Of a stretch of DNA of 64,000 bases, positions 18,375-27,193 are shown piece by piece (positions within the stretch are counted from its first letter, which is position 1; every line of letters starts with the position of its first letter). This DNA is from Homoserinimonas sedimenticola (lineage in GTDB: Bacteria; Actinomycetota; Actinomycetes; Actinomycetales; Microbacteriaceae), in the NCBI RefSeq assembly GCF_026094475.1, contig NZ_JAPELL010000001.1, positions 2,008,326 to 2,072,325 on the forward strand, read 5' to 3'. A program made the translations under genes and the position numbers. A model generated the notes under the pieces. That model was not told the DNA's origin and ran no database searches. It saw only the letters and a list, made by a program, of their open reading frames with translations.

Positions 18375-18480
18375 GCCTCAGGCTAACCCGCACCGCACCG
18401 GCCGCACAGCGGTATGTTGCGCATCCCTGTTTTCGTGAGAATGTGGCATCCCGGTTTCGGTGTCACGGCAGGAGGTTTCA

Positions 18481-19587
18481 ATGAAGATCACCGGTGCAGT
18501 TCTCGAGGAGATCGGTCGCGAGCGGCCCTACGCGGCGTCGAAGCCCATTACGGTGGGCGAGCTCGAGCTCGACGCTCCGCAGGCGGGCGAGCTGCTCGTG
18601 CGTATCGAGGCGGCGGGCCTCTGCCATTCAGACCTTTCCGTCGTCGACGGCAACCGCGTGCGGCCCGTGCCCATGCTGCTCGGTCACGAGGCGGCGGGCC
18701 GTGTCGAGCAGGTGGGCGAGGGCATCGATGACATCGAGGTGGGGCAGCGCGTCGTCATGACCTTCCTGCCTCGCTGCGGCGAATGCGCCGGATGCCGCAC
18801 CGAGGGTCGCCTCCCGTGTGAGGTCGGCACGCGCGCCAACAACGCGGGGGAACTCGTGGGCGGCGCGCACCGGTTGCACCGCGGCGGGGACGACGTGCAC
18901 CACCACCTCGGGGTCTCAGGGTTTGCGACGCACGCCGTCGTCAACCGCCACTCAGTCGTGCCGGTCGACGACGACGTGCCGGCGGAGGTCGCGGCCGTCC
19001 TCGGCTGCGCGGTGCTGACCGGCGGGGGTGCCGTCATCAATGCGGGCCGTCCGCAGGAGGGCGACACGATCATCGTGGTGGGGCTCGGGGGCGTGGGAAT
19101 GGCCGCCGTGCTTGCCGCCGTGTCGCTGGGTCACACCGTCATCGGCGTCGATGGGGTGCAGGAAAAGCTTGACCGGGCGCTCGAGCTCGGGGCGTCGACC
19201 GTCTACTTGCCGCAGGAGCTCGCCGAGCAGGGCGTGCGGGCGCCCGTCGTCATCGAGGCGGCGGGGAATGCGCGAGCCTTCGAGACGGCGATCGCAGCGA
19301 CTGCGCCGGGCGGCACCACGGTCACTGTGGGTCTTCCGGCGCCGACGGCGTCGGCATCCGTCTCGCCGCTGGGGCTTGTCGCGGAGGCGCGCACGATCGT
19401 CGGCAGCTACCTCGGCTCGGCGGTTCCTGAGCGGGACATCCCTCGTTACGCCCAGTTGTGGCGGGAGGGCCGCCTTCCCGTCGAGAAGCTCATCTCCTCG
19501 CGGATCTCGCTCGAGGAGATCAACTCGGGGATGGATGCTCTCGCGGAGGGCGCCGCGATCCGTCAGGTGATCATGTTCGACAAGTGA
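18481..19587 (+). CDS. Zinc-dependent alcohol dehydrogenase (MDR superfamily)
   Basis: A 368-residue NAD-dependent alcohol dehydrogenase of class III-like type. The catalytic zinc ligands are in GLCHSD, GHEAAG and VLGCAVLTG. The structural zinc lobe is CGECAGCRTEGRLPC with four cysteines. The Rossmann fingerprint is VGLGGVGM. The start ATG follows AGGAGG with 5-bp spacing; an in-frame upstream ATG has no such site. It could oxidise an alcohol formed or used by the acyl-CoA operon that begins 44 bp later, but that operon has its own operator and start signals. The physiological substrate is unknown. Confidence 0.92.
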   Translation: MKITGAVLEEIGRERPYAASKPITVGELELDAPQAGELLVRIEAAGLCHSDLSVVDGNRVRPVPMLLGHEAAGRVEQVGEGIDDIEVGQRVVMTFLPRCGECAGCRTEGRLPCEVGTRANNAGELVGGAHRLHRGGDDVHHHLGVSGFATHAVVNRHSVVPVDDDVPAEVAAVLGCAVLTGGGAVINAGRPQEGDTIIVVGLGGVGMAAVLAAVSLGHTVIGVDGVQEKLDRALELGASTVYLPQELAEQGVRAPVVIEAAGNARAFETAIAATAPGGTTVTVGLPAPTASASVSPLGLVAEARTIVGSYLGSAVPERDIPRYAQLWREGRLPVEKLISSRISLEEINSGMDALAEGAAIRQVIMFDK

Positions 19588-19604
19588 TCTCGCGGTTGCA
19601 ATAC

Positions 19605-19622
19605 ATACCGGCCAGTCGGTAT
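19605..19622 (+). promoter_or_regulatory. TetR-type operator O1 before the acyl-CoA operon
   Basis: The palindrome ATACCGGCCAGTCGGTAT has perfect 6-bp outer arms and ends 9 bp before the GTG start of the phosphotransferase gene. It matches two other sites at 52467-52480 and 54238-54251 (core ACCRRCYRGWCGGT). The position would block transcription initiation. Binding by the TetR at 55058 is inferred. Confidence 0.7.
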
Positions 19623-19631
19623 CGTCGTCCC

Positions 19632-20717
19632 GTGAGCGAAGATGCGAGCGGGACGACGACGACCGGCGGCAGGGCGATTCCCGGCCTTGACCTCGACGCA
19701 CTCGAGACGTGGCTCTCGACGAACGCTCCCGAACTGCTCACGGGCACGCCGCTCAGTGCGACCATCATCGCGGGGGGTCGCAGCAACCTCACCTACGCGC
19801 TCGACGGGGCGCGCGAGCCGCTCGTGCTTCGCCGCCCGCCCCTTGGTCACGTGCAGAAGACGGCCCACGACATGGCGCGCGAGTTCCGCGTGATCTCGGC
19901 GCTCGCCGACTCCGCCGTTCCCGTGCCCCGCACCGTGCTCTTCATCGACGACGCGAGCGCGGGCGTCGAAATGCCCTGCTACCTCATGCAGCGCGTCGAG
20001 GGTCGAGCGCTGAAATCGCAGCGCGACAACGCCGACTTCACGGGCGAGCAGCTCACCCGGCTCAGCCACGATCTCGCGAGGGTGCTCGCGAAACTCCACA
20101 CGATCGACCCCGCCACGGTGGGGCTTGCCGACTTCGGCCGCCCCGAGGGCTTCCTCGTGCGTCAGCTCGACCGCTGGGGTCGTCAGTACGAGGGTTCCCG
20201 CAACCGCGACCTCCCCGAGCTCGACGCACTGCAGCGGGAGCTCGGCGAGCGCTTCCCCGAGACTCTCTACACCTCGATCGTGCACGGCGACTTCCGCCTT
20301 GACAACGCTCTCGTCGCGATCGACGCGGCGGGCGAGCCACATATCCAGGCGGTGCTCGACTGGGAGATGGCAACCCTCGGTGACTCGCTCACCGACCTCG
20401 GTCTCTTCGGGCTCTACTGGGACATCAACTCCTTTGAGGGAATGCCGCAGGGCGTCGTGGCGACCTCGGTCGCCCCCGGCGAGGGCTATCCGCCTTTCGC
20501 CGAGCTCATCGAGGTCTATGCGGATACCGCGGGCATCGAGATTCCCGATATGTCCTGGTATCTCGCCTTCGCCGCCTTCAAGCTCGCGGTCATCCTCGAG
20601 GGCATCCACTACCGCTATCAGGCGGGCCAGACGGTGGGGGAGGGCTTCGAGCACATGGGCTCGATCGTGCTGCCTCTCGCGAGGGCCGGCCGCCGCTACC
20701 TCACAGGAGAGGCGTGA
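19632..20717 (+). CDS. Acyl-CoA dehydrogenase-associated phosphotransferase (APH family)
   Basis: A 361-residue aminoglycoside-phosphotransferase-like kinase. It has the nucleotide loop [10 protein letters not shown], the catalytic loop VHGDFRLDN (about residue 215) and the metal motif [10 protein letters not shown]. Kinases of this subgroup sit beside acyl-CoA dehydrogenases and correspond to the kinase half of human ACAD10/11 and to LvaA of the Pseudomonas levulinate pathway, which phosphorylate 4-hydroxyacyl-CoA. The GTG start lies just after operator O1; a longer in-frame reading would run through the operator. The dehydrogenase gene follows after 1 bp. Confidence 0.9.
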   Translation: MSEDASGTTTTGGRAIPGLDLDALETWLSTNAPELLTGTPLSATIIAGGRSNLTYALDGAREPLVLRRPPLGHVQKTAHDMAREFRVISALADSAVPVPRTVLFIDDASAGVEMPCYLMQRVEGRALKSQRDNADFTGEQLTRLSHDLARVLAKLHTIDPATVGLADFGRPEGFLVRQLDRWGRQYEGSRNRDLPELDALQRELGERFPETLYTSIVHGDFRLDNALVAIDAAGEPHIQAVLDWEMATLGDSLTDLGLFGLYWDINSFEGMPQGVVATSVAPGEGYPPFAELIEVYADTAGIEIPDMSWYLAFAAFKLAVILEGIHYRYQAGQTVGEGFEHMGSIVLPLARAGRRYLTGEA

Positions 20718-20718
20718 C

Positions 20719-21942
20719 ATGCAGTTCGACTACGACGACACGACCAAGCAACTCCTCGCCCGCGTCGAGCGGTTCATGACGGAGCATGTGTACCCGGCAG
20801 AGTCGGTGCTGGAGGAGCAGCTCGCTGCCGAGCCAGAGCGGTGGTCGGCTCCGCCGGTCGTCGCGGAGCTTCGCGAGGAGGCGCGCAGGCAGGGCCTGTG
20901 GAACCTCTTCCTTCCCGCCTCGGCGCAGGGAACGGATGGCGGCGCCGGCCTCAGCAACCTCCAGTACGCGCCGCTGTGCGAGGTGCTCGGTCGCAGCCCC
21001 AAGCTCGGCCCCGCCGCCATGAACTGTGCCGCCCCCGACACGGGCAATATGGAGATCCTCCGCGAGTTCGGCACGCCCGAGCAGAAGGAGCGCTGGCTGA
21101 CCCCGCTCCTGAACGCGGAGATCCGCTCCGCCTTCTGCATGACGGAGCCCGAGGTGGCGTCTTCGGATGCGACGAACATCGCCACGAGCATCCGTCGCGA
21201 GGGTGACGAGTACGTGATCAACGGACGCAAGTGGTGGTCGACGGGGGCGATGAACCCCGACGCCGCGATCTTCATCGTCATGGGCAAGACCGACCCGGAT
21301 GCCGAGCGTCACCGCCAGCAGAGCATGGTGCTCGTGCCGCGAGACACCCCCGGCGTCACGGTCGTGCGCGCCCTCACCTACTTCGGCTTCGACGACCGCG
21401 ACCACGGCGGCCACGCGGAGGTGCTTTTCGAGGATGTGCGTGTGCCTGTCGGCAACATCCTCAAGGGGGAGGGCGAGGGTTTCGCCATCGCACAGGCCCG
21501 CCTCGGCCCCGGGCGCATCCACCACTGCATGCGCGCGATCGGGCTCGCGGAGCGCGCGCTCGATCTGGCCCGGGAGCGCGCGAACTCGCGCACCGCGTTC
21601 CACCGCACGCTCGCCGAGCAGGGGGTCATCCGCGAGTGGATGGCGGAGGCGCGCATCGCGATCGAGGCCAACCGCCTGCTCGTGCTCAAGACCGCCTGGC
21701 TCATGGATACGGTCGGCAACCGCGCTGCCCACGCGGAGATCCAGGCCATCAAGGTGGCAGTGCCGCGGATGCTCGAGACCATCGTCGACCGCGCCATCCA
21801 GATCTTCGGGGCCGCCGGCGGCTCGCAGGACTTTCCCCTCGCCGAGATGTATGCGACGGCGCGCGCGCTCCGCATCGCCGACGGCCCCGACGAGGTCCAC
21901 CTCAGTGCTCTCGGCAAGGCCGAGCTGCGCCGCACCGCCTGA
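20719..21942 (+). CDS. Acyl-CoA dehydrogenase, ACAD10/11-like
   Basis: A 407-residue FAD-dependent acyl-CoA dehydrogenase. Features are the FAD-binding [16 protein letters not shown] loop, the [12 protein letters not shown] helix and the terminal [21 protein letters not shown] segment. It follows the kinase by 1 bp with AGGAG before the ATG. The pairing suggests that it either oxidises an acyl-CoA or, as shown for ACAD10/11 relatives, eliminates phosphate from a phosphorylated hydroxyacyl-CoA to give an enoyl-CoA. The chain length preference is not visible. Confidence 0.93.
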   Translation: MQFDYDDTTKQLLARVERFMTEHVYPAESVLEEQLAAEPERWSAPPVVAELREEARRQGLWNLFLPASAQGTDGGAGLSNLQYAPLCEVLGRSPKLGPAAMNCAAPDTGNMEILREFGTPEQKERWLTPLLNAEIRSAFCMTEPEVASSDATNIATSIRREGDEYVINGRKWWSTGAMNPDAAIFIVMGKTDPDAERHRQQSMVLVPRDTPGVTVVRALTYFGFDDRDHGGHAEVLFEDVRVPVGNILKGEGEGFAIAQARLGPGRIHHCMRAIGLAERALDLARERANSRTAFHRTLAEQGVIREWMAEARIAIEANRLLVLKTAWLMDTVGNRAAHAEIQAIKVAVPRMLETIVDRAIQIFGAAGGSQDFPLAEMYATARALRIADGPDEVHLSALGKAELRRTA

Positions 21943-21977
21943 ATCGCACCACGACTGAGACAGAGGAGAACAACCGA

Positions 21978-22733
21978 ATGACTGACACCCGCACCGCGAT
22001 CGTCACGGGCTCGGGCCGAGGAATCGGCGCCGCCGTCGCCCTGCGCCTCGCCAAGGACGGCCACAAGGTCGCCATAATCGACCTGCGCGAGGAGGACACG
22101 GCGAACACCGTCGATGCCATCCGCAGCGCCGGTGGCGACGCCATCGGCATCGGCGCCGACGTCTCCAAGTCCGAGGATGTCACGGCCGCCGTCTCCCGCG
22201 TCACGGAGGAGCTCGGCGCCCCCACGATCCTCATCAACAACGCGGGCATTCTGCGCGACAATCTGCTCTTCAAGATGAGCGACGACGACTGGGATGCCGT
22301 CATGAACGTGCACCTGCGCGGTTCCTTCCTCATGTCTCGCGCGGTGCAGGTGCACCAGGTGGAGCAGAAGTGGGGCCGCATCGTGAACCTCTCGAGCACG
22401 TCGGCCCTCGGCAACCGCGGCCAGGCGAACTACTCGACCGCGAAGGCCGGCCTGCAGGGCTTCACCAAGACCCTCGCGATCGAGCTGGGGCGCTACAACG
22501 TGACGGCGAACGCGATCGCCCCCGGCTTCATCGCGACCGACATGACCCGCGCGACGGCGGAGCGTGTCGGCGTGAGCTTTGAGGACTTCATGGCCCACGC
22601 GGCATCCGAGATTCCCGTCGGCCGTGCCGGCACGCCCGACGACATTGCGGCGGCCGCATCCTTCTTCGTGAGCGAGGAGGCGTCGTTCGTCTCCGGCCAG
22701 GTGCTCTACGTCGCCGGCGGGCCGAAGGCCTGA
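21978..22733 (+). CDS. Short-chain dehydrogenase, FabG-like
   Basis: A 251-residue classical SDR: TGSGRGIG cofactor loop at 9-16, NNAG near 86-89, catalytic Ser in SSTSALG and YSTAK with the Tyr and Lys, and a C-terminal GGPKA. It most likely oxidises a 3-hydroxyacyl-CoA to the 3-oxo form in this operon rather than acting in lipid synthesis. The ATG follows GAGGAG. The preceding and following genes are 35 and 3 bp away. Confidence 0.92.
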   Translation: MTDTRTAIVTGSGRGIGAAVALRLAKDGHKVAIIDLREEDTANTVDAIRSAGGDAIGIGADVSKSEDVTAAVSRVTEELGAPTILINNAGILRDNLLFKMSDDDWDAVMNVHLRGSFLMSRAVQVHQVEQKWGRIVNLSSTSALGNRGQANYSTAKAGLQGFTKTLAIELGRYNVTANAIAPGFIATDMTRATAERVGVSFEDFMAHAASEIPVGRAGTPDDIAAAASFFVSEEASFVSGQVLYVAGGPKA

Positions 22734-22736
22734 GCC

Positions 22737-23201
22737 ATGACCAGCTACGCGAACATCGATGAGGTCGAGGCGGCCATCGGGGCCGAGTCCGTCAGCGACT
22801 GGTTCACGATCGACCAGGAGCGGGTCAACACCTTCGCGGATGCGACGGATGACCACCAGTGGATCCATGTCGACCCCGAGCGGGCGAAGGCGGGCCCGTT
22901 CGGTGCCCCCATCGCGCACGGCTACCTGACCCTCTCGCTACTGCCCGGTCTTGCCGCGGACGCCGTCAACATCGAGGGCACCCTCATGGCGGTCAACTAC
23001 GGCCTCAACAAGGTGCGCTTCGTCAACCCGGTCGCGGTCGGCAGCCGCATCCGTGCCCGGTCGACGATCGCCGCCGTGGAGCGCGTGCCCCAGGGGGCGC
23101 GCATCACCAGCTCGACCGTCGTCGAGATCGATGGTGTCGAGAAGCCCGCCGCCATCGCCGAGACGATCGCGCTCTTCGTCCTCGGCTCTCCCACCAGCTG
23201 A
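22737..23201 (+). CDS. MaoC-like enoyl-CoA hydratase
   Basis: A 154-residue single hot-dog protein. The hydratase 2 motif is present: FADATDDHQWIHVDPERA with the catalytic Asp and His, followed by PFGAPIAHGYLTLSL. It would hydrate an enoyl-CoA to the 3-hydroxyacyl-CoA, which fits between the dehydrogenase and the SDR in a beta-oxidation sequence. It starts 3 bp after the SDR stop. Confidence 0.93.
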   Translation: MTSYANIDEVEAAIGAESVSDWFTIDQERVNTFADATDDHQWIHVDPERAKAGPFGAPIAHGYLTLSLLPGLAADAVNIEGTLMAVNYGLNKVRFVNPVAVGSRIRARSTIAAVERVPQGARITSSTVVEIDGVEKPAAIAETIALFVLGSPTS

Positions 23202-23225
23202 CCCGTCACCCCGACAAGGAGGTCA

Positions 23226-24863
23226 ATGATGACCAGCACCGCCGCACCCGCCAGCACCGCCGCACCCGCCAGCACCGACGCATCCGCCCTCACGTCGTCC
23301 GGTTTCGCCTCGCTCTCCGTCGCGGCGATCCTCGCCGACACAGCGCACCGCTTCCCCGAGCGCACGGCGCTCATCATCGGCGACCAGAAGGTCAAGTACG
23401 GCGAACTGTGGCAGCAGACGCTCGCGTATGCGGGCGCGCTGCGGGCTCGCGGCATCGGCAAGGGTGACCGCGTCGCGCTGCTCATCCCCAACGTGCCCGA
23501 CTTCGCCCGTGCCTACTACGCCGTCCTCTCGCTCGGGGCCGTCGTGGTGCCCGTGCACCTGCTGCTCAAGGCGGAGGAGATCGAGTACGTGCTGCGCGAC
23601 AGCGGCGCCAAGCTGCTCATCGCCGCCGCCCCCATGCTCGCGGAGGGCGGCAAGGGCGCGGCGATGGCGCAGGTGCCGACCGTGAGTGTGCTCCTGCCCG
23701 AAGAGATGGTCGAGCAGGTGCCCGTGCCGCGGCTCGAGGACGAGGCGAAGGCCGCGACCCCGCTCGAGCGCTACGAGTCGACCGCGCCGCTCGACCCCGC
23801 CACGATCCTCTACACGAGTGGCACGACAGGGCGACCCAAGGGCGCGGTCGGATGCCACATGTCGCTCGTCGAGCAGGTCCACGTGACCCTCATCGACCTC
23901 TTCGACGTGAGGCCCGACAACGTGCTTTTCGGCGGTCTGCCGCTATTTCACACCTTCGGGCAGACGGCAGTGCTCAATACGGCCTTCCGCCGTGGTGCCG
24001 CGATCATCCTGCTGCCCAAGTTCGATGCAGACGAGGCGCTCGCCCTCATGGTCAAGCACAAGGCGACCTCCTTCGTGGCCGTGCCGACCATGTTCATCGG
24101 GCTCCTCGAGGCCGCAGCGCGGAACCCCGAGCGCCCCCCGCTCGAATACGGCATCTCCGGCGGCGCGTCACTGCCGGTCGCGGTGCTCGAGAAGTTCAGC
24201 GAAGTGTTCGGCGCCCGGGTGCACGAGGGCTACGGCCTCACCGAGACCTCGCCCATCGCGGCGACGAATCACCAGCGTGACGAGCCCGTCGCCGGAACGG
24301 TCGGGCGCCCCATCTGGGGTGTCGACGTCGAGATCGCGAACGCTGACATCGACGACCGCATCGAGTTTCTGCCGCGCGGCGAGCTCGGTGAGATCGTCAT
24401 CCGCGGCCACGCCCTCTTCAAGGGCTACCTGGGCCGCCCGGATGCGGACGCGGAGGCGATTGTGGACGGCTGGTTCCGCACGGGCGACCTCGGTTGCAAG
24501 GGAGACGACGACCGCATCACGATCGTGGACCGCAAGAAGGACATGATCGTGCGCAACGGCTACAACGTCTACCCCAACGAAGTCGAGCAGGTGCTCTCTC
24601 GCCTCGACGGGGTCGCGCAGGTCGCCGTCTTCGGTGTGCCGGACGAGCGTCACGGCCAGGAGGTCGCGGCGGCCATCATCCGCACCCCCGGTTCGTCGCT
24701 GTCGGTCGAGGATGTCACGGCCTACGCTTCGGAGCACATGGCGGCCTACAAGTTCCCGCGCGTCGTCCACTTCGTGGACGAGCTGCCCCTCGGCCCGAGT
24801 GGCAAGGTGCTCAAGCGTGAGCTCTCGGCGCAGTACGCGTCGGAGGCCTCCGCAACGGCATAG
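23226..24863 (+). CDS. Acyl-CoA synthetase (AMP-forming)
   Basis: A 545-residue ANL-superfamily ligase. The phosphate loop is YTSGTTGRPKGA, the adenine-binding element is HEGYGLTETSP, and the C-terminal hinge and catalytic lysine are in DRKKDMIVRNGYNVYP and GPSGKVLKREL. It activates a carboxylic acid with ATP and CoA to feed the operon. The first 20 residues are low in complexity because of an 18-bp tandem duplication. AAGGAGG precedes two adjacent ATG codons (23226 and 23229); either can start. The natural acid is unknown. A strong terminator follows. Confidence 0.93.
   Translation: MMTSTAAPASTAAPASTDASALTSSGFASLSVAAILADTAHRFPERTALIIGDQKVKYGELWQQTLAYAGALRARGIGKGDRVALLIPNVPDFARAYYAVLSLGAVVVPVHLLLKAEEIEYVLRDSGAKLLIAAAPMLAEGGKGAAMAQVPTVSVLLPEEMVEQVPVPRLEDEAKAATPLERYESTAPLDPATILYTSGTTGRPKGAVGCHMSLVEQVHVTLIDLFDVRPDNVLFGGLPLFHTFGQTAVLNTAFRRGAAIILLPKFDADEALALMVKHKATSFVAVPTMFIGLLEAAARNPERPPLEYGISGGASLPVAVLEKFSEVFGARVHEGYGLTETSPIAATNHQRDEPVAGTVGRPIWGVDVEIANADIDDRIEFLPRGELGEIVIRGHALFKGYLGRPDADAEAIVDGWFRTGDLGCKGDDDRITIVDRKKDMIVRNGYNVYPNEVEQVLSRLDGVAQVAVFGVPDERHGQEVAAAIIRTPGSSLSVEDVTAYASEHMAAYKFPRVVHFVDELPLGPSGKVLKRELSAQYASEASATA
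23235..23270 (+). repeat. 18-bp tandem duplication in the ligase 5' end
   Basis: The unit AGCACCGCCGCACCCGCC occurs twice in a row and encodes a repeated STAAPA hexapeptide in the disordered N-terminus. It keeps the frame. The copy number may vary between strains. Confidence 0.85.
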
Positions 24864-24876
24864 CGCAAGCAAGCGA

Positions 24877-24908
24877 CTCCCGCGCCCCGCAGCTTTGGGG
24901 TGCGGGAG
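24877..24908. terminator. Terminator between the ligase gene and popT
   Basis: A 12-bp stem (CTCCCGCGCCCC with GGGGTGCGGGAG, one G-T wobble) and an 8-nt loop lie 14 bp after the ligase stop. It sits between convergent genes. Confidence 0.85.
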
Positions 24909-24937
24909 CCGTTTGCGTGGCGCTGGGTCGGCGCCGG

Positions 24938-24965
24938 TCAGCTCTTGCCGTTCAGCTCTTGCCGT
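24938..24965. repeat. 14-bp tandem duplication at the popT stop
   Basis: TCAGCTCTTGCCGT occurs twice in tandem, followed by a partial third TCAGC. The TCA at the start of each unit is a stop codon (TGA) on the minus strand; the actual popT stop is the TCA of the partial copy at 24966. Confidence 0.8.
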
Positions 24966-25934
24966 TCAGCGGGCTTGGTCGCCCGTGACATCCGAGGCTG
25001 ACGGATGCAGCACATCCGCGCCCTCGACGGCCCGGCGTCGCACGAGCCGCGATTCCACGAGCAGCAGCACCGCGACGATCACGACGCCCGCGAGGAACGC
25101 GAGCGCCGCGACGCCCACGTCGCCGGGTGCGAGCACCTCGCCCTCCTCCGTCTGCCACGGCCACAGGGCGCGCAGGGAACCCACCATGAGCCCGGTCATG
25201 ATCGCGAGGGTCATGCGGCGGCGGTGCTCCAACAACCACTGGAGGGCGCTCACGAAAAGCGAGAGGCCGACCACGGCGCCCACGATGAAAACACCGAGGT
25301 AGGCGAAGTCGCGGTCGTTGACAGCATTGAGAGTGGGCTCGTACATGCCGACGATCACGAGCAGGAAGGAGCCCGAGACGCCCGGCAGCACGAGAGCACA
25401 CACGGCGAGGGCGGCCGCGAGGGCGACGAGGGCGAGGGGTGGATCGGCGGGCGCCGCGGAGGGGATCGAGGAGAATGCGAAAGCGGCCACGGCGGCGACA
25501 GCTGCGGCGACCCATTCGCGTCCGTGCCACGGCCAGCCGACCATTCGTGCGGGCACGATGAGCGAGGTGACGATGAGGCCCGCGAAGAGGGCGCGCGCGA
25601 TCTCGGGGTGTTCCTCGATGAGAGGCGCGAGCATCCGGGCCGCGACGACGACCGCGAGGAACATGCCCACCGCCAGGGGGAGGATGACGCCCCACCGCAC
25701 CTGGGCGAAGTGCTCGCGGCTGCGATCCTGGCCGCGGCGCCGCACCCCGTCGACGACGAACGCGACGACGCCGCGCACGAGATGCCCCGCCGAGCCGATG
25801 AGGGTGCCGTAGACACCCGTGATGAGGGCGATCGTGCCGCCGCTCACCCCCGGGATGATCTCGGCGATGCCGATCAGTGCGCCGCGAAGCGCGTTGAGCA
25901 GGGCCGACAACGGTCTGAAGCGGGGCGAGGGCAT
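24966..25934 (-). CDS. popT: DUF368 membrane protein, probable undecaprenyl-phosphate translocase
   Basis: A 322-residue membrane protein with about eight predicted helices. It carries the two DUF368 signatures in its two halves: IIPGVSGGTIALITG near residue 30 and VLPGVSGSFLLVIVG near residue 185, indicating an internally duplicated, inverted-topology fold. DUF368 proteins (PopT) were shown to return undecaprenyl phosphate across the membrane for envelope synthesis. The assignment rests on these motifs; the orthologue role here is inferred. Confidence 0.85.
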   Translation of the reverse strand: MPSPRFRPLSALLNALRGALIGIAEIIPGVSGGTIALITGVYGTLIGSAGHLVRGVVAFVVDGVRRRGQDRSREHFAQVRWGVILPLAVGMFLAVVVAARMLAPLIEEHPEIARALFAGLIVTSLIVPARMVGWPWHGREWVAAAVAAVAAFAFSSIPSAAPADPPLALVALAAALAVCALVLPGVSGSFLLVIVGMYEPTLNAVNDRDFAYLGVFIVGAVVGLSLFVSALQWLLEHRRRMTLAIMTGLMVGSLRALWPWQTEEGEVLAPGDVGVAALAFLAGVVIVAVLLLVESRLVRRRAVEGADVLHPSASDVTGDQAR

Positions 25935-25974
25935 TGCCCCAGTTTATGGATCGGATGCTCGAAAGGGGGCGCGC

Positions 25975-26229
25975 CTACTCGTCCGTCAACTCGGGGTCCT
26001 GGTCGGTGCCGTGCTCGCCGTCGGTCGGGCCCCAGTCCGGCAGTGGCGGATTCTGTTCTTCGTCCTGCCGCTGCCCCGTGCTTTCACGCTGCTCACCGAC
26101 CTGGTCGATGGGCGCCTCGCTGTGCTCCATGTCGCGGAGGGCGAAGTCGGGCTTGTCGTCGTTACTCGCCCCGTCGCTTCCGCCCCGCTTGCCGCTCGTG
26201 ATGCCGCTGTCGCTGTTCGTGTCGCTCAT
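25975..26229 (-). CDS. Small acidic hydrophilic protein, unknown function
   Basis: An 84-residue protein dominated by Asp, Glu, Gly, Ser, Gln and Pro, with no hydrophobic core, so probably disordered. I do not recognise a family. The ATG at 26229 is preferred because GAGG precedes it; an ATG twelve codons upstream is also in frame. It sits between folD and popT on the same strand. It may be a real small protein or a lineage-specific open frame. Confidence 0.5.
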   Translation of the reverse strand: MSDTNSDSGITSGKRGGSDGASNDDKPDFALRDMEHSEAPIDQVGEQRESTGQRQDEEQNPPLPDWGPTDGEHGTDQDPELTDE

Positions 26230-26311
26230 GCCCTCACGGTAGGTGCGGTCCGTCGGAGAGGCCACCTTTGCTCGGAGAGTTCCCAGCGCCGCACGAGGAC
26301 GAGGAGGGCGC

Positions 26312-27193
26312 TCAGGCGAGCGCCCGCTCCGCCGCCTCCACCACGTTCCGCAGCAGCATGGCCCGGGTCATGGGGCCGACACCCCGCGGGTTGGGGGAGA
26401 GGAACCCCGCGACATCCGCCACAGCGGGATCGACATCGCCCAGCAGCTGGGCCTTGCCCGTTGCGGAGTTCTCGACGCGGGTGATGCCGACGTCGAGCAC
26501 GGCGGCGCCCGGCTTGATCCATTCGGGGCGGATGAGCTGCGCGACCCCGACGGCGGCCACGACGATGTCGGCACGCTGCACCTCGGCAACGAGGTCGCTC
26601 GTGCGGGAGTGAGTGAGCGACACCGTGGCATCCAGGCCCTTGCGGGTCAGGAGCAGGCCGAGGGGGCGGCCCACCGTGAGGCCGCGACCGACGATCGTGA
26701 CGTGCTTGCCCGCGATGGGTACCTCGTAGCGCTGCAGGAGCTCGACGATGCCGGCGGGCGTGCAGGGGAGCGGCGAGTCGAGTTCGCCATCGACGCCCAG
26801 CACGAGGCGGCCCAGGTTGGTGGGGTGCAGGCCGTCGGCATCCTTCGCGGGGTCAATGAGTTCGAGGGCCGCGTGCTCGTCGAGACCCTTCGGCAGGGGG
26901 AGCTGCACGATGTAGCCCGTCACGGCGGGGTCGGAGTTGAGGTCGCGGATCGCGGATGCGACATCCGCATCGCTTGCCGTGGAGGGCAGGTCGACCCGGA
27001 TCGACTCGATGCCGACCTCGGCACAATCGCGGTGCTTGCCCGCCACATAGGAGCGCGAGCCGGGGTCGTCGCCCACGAGGAGGGTTCCTAGGCCGGGCGT
27101 GACGCCGCGCCCCTTGAGAGCGCTGATGCGTTCGGCGAGCTCAGCCTTGACGAGGGATGCCGTGGCGACGCCGTCGAGAATGGTGGCGGTCAT
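26312..27193 (-). CDS. folD: Methylene-THF dehydrogenase/methenyl-THF cyclohydrolase
   Basis: A 293-residue bifunctional enzyme that converts 5,10-methylene-THF to 10-formyl-THF with NADP. Motifs are the substrate and catalytic stretch [16 protein letters not shown] with the Tyr and Lys, the [13 protein letters not shown] signature, and the cofactor loop [15 protein letters not shown]. The ATG overlaps the glyA stop by 4 bp, so the two are translationally coupled. It supplies the cofactor used by PurN and PurH. Confidence 0.97.
   Translation of the reverse strand: MTATILDGVATASLVKAELAERISALKGRGVTPGLGTLLVGDDPGSRSYVAGKHRDCAEVGIESIRVDLPSTASDADVASAIRDLNSDPAVTGYIVQLPLPKGLDEHAALELIDPAKDADGLHPTNLGRLVLGVDGELDSPLPCTPAGIVELLQRYEVPIAGKHVTIVGRGLTVGRPLGLLLTRKGLDATVSLTHSRTSDLVAEVQRADIVVAAVGVAQLIRPEWIKPGAAVLDVGITRVENSATGKAQLLGDVDPAVADVAGFLSPNPRGVGPMTRAMLLRNVVEAAERALA

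Noticed and set aside
18397-18415. ACCG...CGGTAT sequence before the alcohol dehydrogenase gene as a fourth TetR operator
   Set aside because: The arms are nine bases apart instead of six and the centre does not match the three good sites.
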